Shown piece by piece: positions 13,201-25,200 of a stretch of DNA of 64,000 bases (position 1 is its first letter; each line of letters opens with the position of its first letter). Source of the DNA: Kuschelorhynchus macadamiae. Taxonomy: Eukaryota > Arthropoda > Insecta > Coleoptera > Curculionidae. Location of the stretch: contig JAUTXW010002457.1 of assembly GCA_030620095.1 (NCBI GenBank), forward strand, positions 197,501 through 261,500, in the 5' to 3' direction. Made by a program: the position numbers and the translations under genes. The notes beneath the pieces were generated by a model that searched no databases, had not been told where the DNA came from, and was given only the letters and a program-made list of their open reading frames with translations.

Positions 13201-16200
13201 AGTAATTAACCTTTAAAATGTCTTAATCTATGTAATTAGGGAAAATGTTCTCTACATGTACTTTATTTCTTTGACATGAAAATAACATAGGTCTCTTTGA
13301 TTGGACTTTTTGATCTGCGTGCCAAAAGTCAAGAACCTATAGAGATCATATGATGATCTAGAAAATTGGATTTTAGTTCGAGCACATCGGTATATTTTCC
13401 CTCAGTTTCATTAAAAACAACGTAATTTAGCCGTGGCAAGTTCTATCGAATTGCCCTGTGTACATACAGTTTGTGCGAAAAGTTGCGCATTACATATTTC
13501 ATGCTTGTTCTATTTATTATAGCGGGTTGTTCAAAAGAAACACAGAAAGTTCATATCTTCTGTACGAGTGATTTTTCGCAAAAACGCGGGAACATGCGAA
13601 GTGGTTTAAATGATTATTCGTCTTTGTGTAATATTTTCAGCACCCTCGCTGCAACACCTTAATTTGTAGGCACCACAACTTTTTTTTTTCAAATAACCTA
13701 GGTCATTTGGGGTCTCTATGAGAAGGTATTCTAAATCTAAATCAGATACTGGCAACAAATCAGGGGTCTCCTCGTTTTGTGACAGTAAAACGAGTCCATA
13801 TAAGTTTTTTAATTAAAATTAATATTCGAGGGGGATCCTTAGCACTCTCTGATTCGGCTAATGTAACAAATGTGTATCTAGTTCTTTAAAGCTGTTTGGT
13901 ATATTTTTAAACCTTCTCTCGGAGACCTTGCTGGCTCCGTCAAACTATCCACTGATTTGGAAAAATTTCGTCCAAGTCCGTTCGAATATTTACATATACG
14001 AAAATGCAGGTATTAAATTGAATGAGAGGAAATCTAAGTATTGCTCAGCAGTAGGATTTTCTTCAAAGAAACTTAGTCCTAAAATTCGATTATTTATTAT
14101 GCTAGCCCACATATTGACTTTTCGGGGATGTTGTGTGTGTCCCTCACATATCCACTGTGAATTGTGATCACACCAGAATCGATAATTATGTCTATTTATC
14201 ATTCCATTTAAATAAAATGTAGCTTCATCGGAGAAGATAATAATTTGAAAAAATATGTTATTTTCATCATATCTTCCCAGACTTGTAATCTATTGTAGTC
14301 ATCTTCAAGAAATTTTTTTTATATGGGTGATACTTCTGAATCTTTAATGATTCTCTAGAAGCTCTACTGACATCGTTATTCAGCGCTAAGGTATTAGTTG
14401 AAGAATGTCGACGTACTGATAGGAATATATCAAGTTTTGTCTTCAGTTAAAGCAGGTGGTTGGCTCGTTTTAAGTAAATTCCTAACTATAACATACTCTT
14501 CAAATTTGTGAAATATCCTATTCACACTTGACGGGCGTAATTGTATTTTCGGAATACTTTTCATTGAACAACAAACAAAGTTCATCCTGGCTACATACTT
14601 TGTTTCTACAACTGAACAATATCAAAGTTTCAATACGCTGTCTTTCTGAGAGAACCATAATTCAAAAATGTCATAATTAAAAAAAACTAACTCTTGCTGG
14701 GTTTCCCAATAAGATCGCTCCATCTTTGAAGTTTAATAAAAAAACATGTATAAATAAAACTGGTATAATTTTATATTTATTGTATAAATATCCGCCGCGG
14801 CTTTGCTTGGTGAGGTGAATTCTGTGAGTCCAATTTTCCAAATATTGTTCAATCGCAGCAATTTCACGCCTGATGTTGGCTTTTAGGGCGTCAACCGTCC
14901 GTGGCTTATCGGCATAGACATGAGATTTAAGGAAACCCCAGAGAAAAAATCCAGGGGAGTCAAATCGCGGCCAGTTGACGTCGCCATTTCGCGATATAAC
15001 ACAACCCTCGAACTGCTCATGCAATAACGTAATTGTATCATTTGCAGGAGGGCAGGTTGTGCCGCCTCGTTAAAACCACGTGTTTCTCAGAGCCATACGA
15101 CCCACTATAGGCCAAAAAAATGTTCTTATCATAGCCCTGTACCGCTCACCGTTGACAGTATGTGCGACTCCTTCATTTTCGAAAAAATAAGGACCGATGA
15201 CTCCGCCGGACCACAGTGCACACCATAAGGTTACTTTCTCGGAGTGGAGGGAAACTTGATAAATGATGAACCAGGTTGTTCAAATTTTTCCATTAGACGG
15301 AGAATTGTGGACTCTGCAGGACACCATCGGCACCATAAATTGGACGAAGTGCACGGAACGTTTGCCTAATGGAACATCGGTTTTGATGATAAATTTTGAC
15401 CATTTCGACACGTTGTTGAATTGTTTACCGTTCTATAATAAAAGTCAAGGCCAACTGAATACTTCTGCCAAAGATAACGTTTGTGTGACTTTGGAATTTG
15501 TAATGCGCTGTTGCCAAAGATCGAGCGTTCTTATTGAGAAACCCTTTATTTGCCAAATAAACAATCAAATGTGGGAAAAAACAGTCCTAGAATTTCAAGA
15601 AACAATCAAATCTTTTGCAATGTAAAAATCAAGGTAATTCAATGAAATTTTCTATTCCAGTATTTCAACATTCTTTAAAAATCATCTTTTTCAAGTTAAC
15701 GTTATAGAACACCTAGTACCGTATGCTATTTAGGCATGATAAATAATTAATTAAAATAAAAATTAAAGGAACATATTTTTAATTACATGTAGGAAGCGGC
15801 TTTGTTTGAAACATGGTATGAATAGGCATACATATTATACTAAAAGCATGTGTACATGTTAAACGTCCTTTATTGAATTTAGTAGGTTTGTATATACCCA
15901 AGCCCAACAAAAATTTCAAGTTTTTTGTAGTACCACATTCCCAGTATTCAAATAATCATCAATGTGCTCATGTCCATACTTCATATTGAAATCGCGCAAA
16001 TATGTTCCCCAGGTGACGTCACATTGTGTAATTGCATGCGCATCGGCATACCGTTGCTTGTGTATCGTGTGTTTAGTCGATAAAGATATAAATAAATGAA
16101 CTTTATAGCTAACGGTGAGTTAAGCACTAAAACTAAAGTTAAACTTTGTTCATGTTACATCCACCTTAAATGTTTCAATTTTGACACCATTATTATTCAG

Positions 16201-19200
16201 TTTCTGGGGTCTAACTCTAGAAATACGAAAATACCACCTCCGATCTTAAAAAGTACCTGACTGTTTCTCTAATATTTATTATTTATTGTGATCGATAAAA
16301 GTAAGCTGTCTTTAGGAAAGCCAAATACTGTCCCCGTTGTTTCTTTTTTCCTTGCATTCAAAAATAAGCACTCTTATCATCCTTTATATTGCTTGAATCG
16401 AATAGCCAGTTGCAAGTCTAAGGAATGTGATTGGAGAAACCGTGCGTGAGTAAGGAATTTAGAGTAACGTGATTCGTTGTAGCCCGTGAGCAATAACTCA
16501 CTCATTACTCACTAGTAGGAGTAAGAGGCACTGTTACTTGCTGTATGTTATTAGCTGTAGAAAAATAACTATTTTCAACTTTCTTCATTTATTTCAAATT
16601 CTATTTCACTGGATGTACTGGCGTTTGAATTTAGGTACCTCATATACAACTAATGCTAACTAAATATATGGTTCAAGTGCTGTGGCCGTTGGGGCCACCT
16701 TTCCCTTCATTTATATCATGGGTTTGAAGAAAAATGTGTCAGAATAGAGTGAGTTTTAAAAATGTATGTATGTAAGATTGGAGATAAGCAGTTTGCAGCA
16801 ATTTTTTCGGGAAACTTCAAACACTTCCTTACAATAGGTTATTTTCAATGTTTTCTTTTGTTGACAAATGGGGTGCCTATGAAATGTTGCTTCTGAAAAG
16901 TGGACATTTATTTAGATGTTTACCGTTGTTTTTGGTTCCCCCAACAAGTTCTTCAATCGCGAACGAGCAGCCAACAAGAATAATGGCGAAGTCTGGCGAA
17001 TGTTTGTTATGTTGCTTAGTAATACTTATGAGAGATCCTCAACAAAGAATTAATATAGACAATAGTCCGAAATACTATTAAAAAGGTTAGATTTACTTAG
17101 CTAAGTTGAAATTTGTCTATTTTTGTGCAATATATTTACCTCATAGAAATAAATACCTATAAGTATCTAAGTTTCAAATGCAACAAATTTTCCAACAAGT
17201 CAAAATTACTAAAATTTCGACTTTAAAGTCAAGCACAAATTTTGTTCATATCTCGGGTCAGATTTAGGTCATTTTTACCTAAAATATTCTTTGAAAGTCC
17301 AAAGAGCTTAAAGGTAAATTCGCTAAGACAAAATTGCCAAATTTAGACCAGAATTCGCCTTTAAAGTTAATTACTTATTTGGGCATATGTAAGGTTTAGA
17401 ATTAGGTACCTAATTTTTACCTACATGTCGTCTACTTATAAAATATTTCTTCTTAGAGTCGCTTATAGATCAAAGACCCTATTATTTCGTCCTATTAGCT
17501 TTTTTGCCTTTGTGGAAGTCAAAAAGAACCACGATTATTAACTATTAAGATTTTTTGACCTATAAGTTAAAAAATAAAGTAGTCCAGTGGGACCCTTTGT
17601 GTTGTGTCGTCGTATATTCGTTTCTCTGGGACAATTTATACAATATCTATCTAGTAGTTTAAAAATCCCAACAAATAAAAGTGCAAACAAATTTAAATCA
17701 TATTGTTTAACAAGTAGCTATTATTGAAATTTGCAAAAGTTAAGGCAAAAGATCTGCCTGAACATATATCAGAACATTCAGAACCAGGATTACAATTTTC
17801 GGTCTCTGATGGTGTATTGGGAGAATTTTGCGAGTAATCGATTTAATTTCGAACGATGTCGAAGAAAACAAGTTTTCAGCTATCTTTAATAGATCTTAGA
17901 TTTTGGGGTATATCTCACAAGATACCTCTAAATGCAGGGACCTAAAATAATATTTTCTTTTTTGGTCGACAATTCTTCCTATTTTAGCCCTGACCAATAA
18001 AAAAATCCCTAAATAGTAATTTATTTCTCAATAGCCCAATTTAAATTAGGCTATATAAGTAAATTGCTTTATAGGTCGAAAATGAAAGGATAATCGACCT
18101 TTAAGAAATTTCTGTTTCAACGCCATATTTTTATAGAGTATTTTTAGATAGATGGTGGAATTTGCATTAGATAAGACAGACATAAAATGCTTCATCTTTG
18201 GCTACCTACCGATAATTGCAACATGTTCAATTTATATTCTATCCTCTTCCAAGTCTTTCTTAACTTATATATGTAAAACGTACGTCGCTTCGCTGGACAT
18301 GAATATGTAATCCTGTCAGATCGAAAACAGGACAAAAAGAAGGCACATTTAGTTAATTAATACCTTAGCTGGACCTCCTGAAGAAATATTCTCCTATTTT
18401 TGACCTAACACGCAGTCAGTTTTATTTTTCACTTTGGTAATTTCGTCGACAAATTTACGTAATTTTGCCCAGCCAAAAATTTTTCATAGTTTTAAATAAA
18501 CAAAAATGTTTGTTGGGTCGGGTTTAGATTTGAAATATTTAAAATTCTATCTATGAGTACAAGTGGTCAAGACGGGCTAAATGGCGTAGAATTATTGTTT
18601 CTCCATCTAACAGCCCATGAAAAATATATTTTAAGGAAAATAATGTATATGATACTCACGCATAGTATTATTGTTTAATTGCTATATAAATGATGGTGGA
18701 GATTTCATTTATTTCGGTGATGTTATTGTAAGCAGATGATCTGAAATTGTTTAGGCCCATTAAATCATTGAGTAATTGTAAAAATTTACAAGAACATTCA
18801 AGACACTCTTTCGTGGCGGTGTGAACGTAACAATTTAATCTTATATATTCAAAAATGTAAAATGATTAGTTTTTTTTTTCAAACGGAAAATAATCCTTTT
18901 TTATTTCCAGAGTCATCTTAATTAAAGTTGTAGGTGTTAATTTTAGTCACTTATACGTTTCATGAATCACATAGATGTATGTAACAGAGGCATGAAGCAT
19001 GAGTTCGTTTTACGTACCTTGAGAGAATTTAATAACATCTATGTGATTAGAAACTTATATGCCATAGTTAGACGAACACTGGAATATGCTTGCTCTGTCT
19101 GGTCGCCTCATTATAAAACATTTATAGATCTAACAGGGTTCTTAGCGACCTGGAAAACCTGGAAAAGTCAGGCAATTCAGAAATCCGACTAAGGGAATTT

Positions 19201-22200
19201 AAAAAAAATAATAGATAAACAGGGGATTTTATACTGAACCTTGAAAAATAATAAAATGTATATTTCCACCAGCGTTGCTTGATTGTATTTACCCAAAATT
19301 ATTTCGTCGTGTTTATATTACTATAATTATATTTAACATATATATTATATAACCATAATTTATTTAACATCCCTTGTATTACTTAAAATTATTTTGCGGC
19401 TTTTCCATAAGAAATTTATTTAACATCCCCCGTATATTCAGACTTGCCTGTCGGCGCATTCACAATAACAGTAACTCAGACGACTAGAAATTCCGCTTAA
19501 GTAGTGTGACTTTCTAGTGGAGCATATTACGTTTTAAAAGATTCACCTGCCAGGAGAGCTAGTTTTACAGCTATTACAATTTGAAATTATGGCAAATATA
19601 TATAGAAAATGTTCGTGTCTGTGAAAGGACTTTGGAAATTTTATCTATAATAATAATAATAATAATATCTTTATTTCCAACAAAATCATTTTTTACAATG
19701 ACAAAGAAACGTCAACAAAAAAGTGGATTACTACTTGCATAGCAATGTATATAAATTATTTTAATATTAGACACAAAAATTTACAAACAGATTAAAATTT
19801 TTTTAAAAATTTACAGATTAAAATTTTTTAAAAAATTACAAATGGCACTAAGATCTCTATACTTATCTTAAACTTAAAATATTGTAAATACAATAAAATA
19901 AAATAGATACAATAAAAAAACTTTTGGTAATGGTAATTAAAATTCAAATTTAAATGAATAAAAGCACTTACTCTGCAAGTACCTTATCACAGCCTTGCGG
20001 AACATATTAGTACTTGCAGTACTTAATATATTGTTTGGTAGTGACTTAAAAGCTTTTATAGCCTGATAGTAAGGGCCCCTTTCGAAAAAGGTTGAGTTGT
20101 GTGAGGGTACACTAAGACCATGTCTGTTTCTAGTTACAACCGTCATCGATTCAGAATAAAAATCTATGTTGGTATAGAATAGATGAGGATTTTTTTACAA
20201 ACATTACCAGTGCCAAGAAATATAGTGATGGTACTGTTAAAATACCCAGACTACTAAAATGAGGTTTACAAGATGTTTGAGGATGCAATCTGAGAATACA
20301 TCTGATGATACGCTTTTGTGTTTTAAATATATTATTAGCATATTTTGAGGAACCCCAAAATACAATACCATAGCTTATGATGGATTGCACGCAGGCGAAA
20401 TAGAAAATGCGAATACTGTCTATGAAGAGTGAATTTCTAATTCTGCGTATTAAAGCGCAAAAGCTATTCAACCTAGATTGAAGAGCCTGGGTATGAACCT
20501 CCCAACTCAAAGTCGGATCAATGATGACCCCCAGAAACTTGATGCTGTTAAGTTCAGGGATAGATTTACCGTTCAGTTTAACATATAAAGAGTAGCTTTT
20601 TAATGATGCTTTTTCAAATGTTAGTAGACCAGTCTTGTCGGCGTTTAAAGTTAGGCAATTACTCTGGCACCATCTCTGCATTTGCTCCGCTGCACTCGAA
20701 CATCCCCCAGACAACTCCGCCACGGAGCCATATCCCAGCATTACGGATGAGTCATCTGCATACTGACACACCAGTCCCGAGGGAAATCCATCTTTGAGGC
20801 TGTTCGCATACAGCAAAAACAAAATGGGACCCAATATTGAGCCTTGAGGGACACCTTGCCTCATTTCAATAGCCTTTGAGAAATATTGCTTGCCATCCTC
20901 AGTGACACAGACACACTGTTGTCTTTCTGCGAGATATGAACTTAATAATGCGGCACTTGCTCCTCTCAGTCCATATGCCTCTAGTTTGGCCATCAATAGC
21001 TGGTGATCAATGGTGTCGAAGGCTTTCGAAAGGTCGAAGTATAAGCCTGCGACTTTTTCATTCCTGTCTACCATTTCTGTAATGTAGGTTATTGCTTTAA
21101 AAACTGCCATTTCTATAGATCTACTTGGTCTAAAGCCATATTGGTTGTCGCTTAGGAGTATTTATGTAAAAAACTCATTAATCTTGTATATATTGCTCTT
21201 TCAAAAACCTTTGACATCGATGACAATAGTGACACCGGCCTGTAGTTGCTTACTTCATGTGGTTTTCCTTTTTTAAAAATAGGGACTAATTTTGCCTCTT
21301 TCAGCTTTGCAGGGAAAATACCAGATATGAAACTCTCATTCATTATATTGACCAATGGAGTACAAACAAACTCGGCTGCATATTTCAAAATGCATACTGG
21401 TATCTCATCAAGTCCGGCAGAAAATTTGTTTGGAAGGTCCATCATAATTCTGTATAATTCAGATTCATCTACAGGTGTGAGAAATAGAGTTTGGTTCTGA
21501 CTAATTTTAGGTTGCTCTTTTGAGCTTAAATGAGTATTGACAGGTGTGTTAAAGTGCTTGCTGAACAGTTCAGCAATAACCAAGGGATCTTCTGTAGTCC
21601 CCTCTAACCCAGAACTTAATGAGATTTTAGCATGTGATGTTTTTTTGTTAGTTTCAACCTTAAATATATTCCATGCTGACTTAACCTTATTATTAGAATT
21701 AGATATTTTATTATCGTTAACACATTTCTTATAATTTGATATAAACTTTCTATATTCTTTTCTTTCTGCTTTATATTGATTATAGATGACCATATTATTT
21801 GTTTGCCTATACCAAACATAAAGGTCCTTGATATAAGCAGAGTATTCTTTTATTTCAGCACTTACCCAATTCTGATGGGAATCCTTGGATCGGGAAGTTG
21901 TAATTGGAAAGGATATATCAAAGTAATAATAGAATATGTTGAAGAATGTTAAATATTTTTCATCGACACTTATGGCCTGAAATACTGCCTCCCAGTCCTC
22001 ATTTCTTAGATAGTTAGTAAATGCGGTTATATTTTGATGAGTGAAAAAGCGTTTTCTAATAAATTTCTGTTTACTTACTTGTCTTGGAATATTAAAATTT
22101 AAGTTTTGACCATAGTGATCAGAGATATTTGTTATGTATATAGAACAGTTTAACAAATCCTCATCCAATATGTTACTGAAGATGTTATCAATCTGTGAAC

Positions 22201-25200
22201 TAGAAACAGCAGTAATCCTAGTCATTCCTTCCCCATGGGGCTTTAGGCTATAACTAGAGAAAAGATCTAGCACAGATGAAGTATTTTGATTGTTCTGGGC
22301 AAAGTTTATATTAAAATCTCCACCTATAATAATGTATTTATTAGGACAGTATATCTCATCTAGTAATTCTGTAATTTTTGAGAGAAAGATATTGATATCT
22401 CCATTTGGAGATCTGTAAATACTAATAAATATGTAATTTGTTTTATTAAGTTTTATCTCGGATACAGAAAACTCACAGTCTTTTTCAACTGGTGTGCTGT
22501 CACTTATAATATTTGAGATTGTCAAATGATTTTTTGAATAGATGGCGGTACCCCCACCCCTATGTGCTGTTCTTCTGGTCAGACTGTAATGATTAAAATT
22601 TAAATTTACTATATCTTCCCTGCGTAACCAATGTTCTGAAATAAAAAATACATCTGGCTTTATAATAGAAAGAACAACTTCTAATTCTAGGTGTTTTTTG
22701 TTTACACTTTGTATGTTTAGATGAAAAACTGAAAATGAATCTGGTTCATTACTTCCTTTAGGTTCACTTATAATCACGGTGTTAGTTTTTTCAATTATAT
22801 TTTGTATAGCTGACTTACTGCTACAACTGTTTAGTTTTTGTCAAAATTTCGCCCAAGAGCAAAATTAAATCTTTCATATGCAGTTCCTCTTGGCCAAAAG
22901 GTTTCACTGTACACAATGTCTTTAAATTCTGGTTTTACACCTACCATGTACCTTAGTTTATTTGATAATTGCTTCTTTGGTTGGCATTGCTTTACTTGTA
23001 CATCTTCAGGAAAGGCTCCGGTATGTTTAATTACATGGTTTTTCACCACTTCTTCAGTTACTCCTTCCTTTATTTTGGATAAAAATAGCCAAATCTTCTG
23101 ATCTCCACTTGACTTGGTAGATTCAAATTCATTTTCGCAATCTCTTGTGCCGTAGCGAATGTTTTTCCTAAAATTTTTCTTTCCATCACTTTTTTTGCTA
23201 TCATTTTCTTGCCGATTTTGACGTTTTTGTTTTCGTGACTGATATTTCTCAAATCCATAATCAAAACTGCTCTTCACACTTTCTGCCGACGGTGTTGCCG
23301 CTTCCTGCGATGTTTTTAATGTATTAGTTGATACCTGATAAATTTTCTCTGTTGATACGTCAACTTTTGCGTTATTGAACGTTGTTGGTGCCAGTTTCTG
23401 GTTGCTAACTTCACTTGCTTTCGTGCCTTCAGTTTTTCTCCATAGAGGGCAGTCGCGGTTGACGTTGACACTGACAGTTTTCTCACGTGCCGGAATTACC
23501 TGATCTGGGAGAAGCTGGAGTTGATCATGGCAGGGTTCGTAGTTTTGACGTTCAAATTTATTACTCAATTTTGACGAGGATGTTTTTTGTTGCGCAAGTT
23601 CTTGTTCCAAGTGTTTTGTCCTTTCTAACAGCAGACGATTGTTTTCTTTTAGAATATTATTTTTATCTGTGGTTTCCTCAACTAATTTTTTAAGATATGT
23701 AACCTCAATGTTGATATCAATGTTTACCCTTTGATTTTTTTGCAACTGGAGCTTTTCTGAAGAAATTAGTTTCTCATTTTCTCTTTCTATTAAGTTTATT
23801 TTTGTTAACAAACGCGTGATTTCAGCACCTTGCTCTGCAATTTTATCGTGATGATCGATGTTTTGATCTTTTCCCAACAATTTTTGTTTACAGCATAGCA
23901 ATCTCGTTTCGTCGAGTATTTGTATTTTGTGGACTTTTCCTGTGAAATCTCTTAATGCACAGGAACGGTGAAAGAATTTCCCACACTCAGTGCACAATGT
24001 AACTACAGGGGCGCGTTTTACAACATTCAAAGAACGTTTTAATCGCACTCGCGTTATTTTGATCTTCACTTGTCGCCATCTTGAAATTACATTCTCAAAA
24101 TTACTCCCCTTAAAGTTTGAATGGAAGATAAAGTCAAAGCTTCCATCAAATGTTTCAGTTACTGAGACAAAAAAGGCTTTAAAAGATCCGTTTCTAAGAC
24201 CAAGACTCAAATTTTTTCACATATTGCCGCCATTTTAAAACCATTTTTAAAAAAATGGAGAGCGATAAACCTTTTTTTGTATGATGATCTATTACAAATA
24301 ATAAACGAATTAATCAAAAATATCTTAAAAACACAAGTTATGGTTAAAGGTCTCCAACAAATTTAAAAATTAAATTTTGATAATAAAGATATTCTTTTAC
24401 CAACTAATAAAACTGATGTTGATTTGGCACTAAAAAAATCATTAAAAGATCTAAATGTTCCTGAAAAGGACAAACTTATTTTTTGTCGGAATGTCAAGAC
24501 ATTTTTGATGAATCAAATAAGGAAGTTAATAGAACGTTGTTGTCTTAAATATAAGTTTATTAAATATGTAACATGCTTAAAACCAAAAATCATGCTTGCT
24601 CAAGGAGTTTCACATATAAGAGCCCAAAATATGTTAGAGTATTTGTACGAAAAAGACAGAATTTCCGCAGAAATTGCAGCTTCTAATACACACCGAATTT
24701 ATAATTTTTTACGAAACATATAACCAAACTACTCGATTGGATAAATTTTCCTACAATTTCTTGGGACAAAATGTCTACTTTAAAAAGTGTGGCATGTTAT
24801 TAAGTTAATTTTGATCATTTTTCATGGAAACGCCACCGTTGACTCGGGGATTTCCATAAATAAAAATATTTTAGTTGAAAATCTGTTGGAGTTCATTATC
24901 TGCCAAAAACAAGTATATGACGCAATTTATCAAATAGCTGGTGCATTAAATGTTAATATTTCCGACAAAATGACGATATGTGTTAAAAATGCTTGCAAAA
25001 CTTATGAAGATGCCCTTGACAAACAAAATCGGCGAAAAGGGAAAGAAAAAGAAATTGGTCTCGAAAAAAGTGCTGAAAGTGAACTTTATCATTTAGAAAA
25101 GAAAAAACTAAAAAAGGAAGCAGCATCCATGGAACTGGAACTATTGGAACTGAGACGAAAAATTTAATATACTTATTTTCTATTTCTTAAATTTAATTAT

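Larger units (their letters stand above)
19649..24245 (-). mobile_element. Near-complete two-ORF LINE (CR1/Jockey-group) with (TAA)n tail
   Basis: The element on the - strand has a 5' part near 24245, ORF1 (22831-24210), a gap of about 50 bases, ORF2 (19937-22777, frameshifted), a 3' UTR of about 260 bp and a tail of TAA/ATT repeats at 19649-19672. The 3' UTR includes a local duplication (ACAGATTAAAATTTTTTT, twice near 19790-19830). It is the most intact LINE in the window. It is inserted in antisense to dyskerin, inside a DNA transposon. Confidence 0.82.

Noticed and set aside
15263..15625. 120-residue + strand open frame
   Set aside because: It is the shadow of the - strand transposase fossil, whose N-terminal motif and core are read in this interval; the + product shows no motif.
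16848..17081. 77-residue frame in a dyskerin intron
   Set aside because: No recognisable domain and no splice or codon support.
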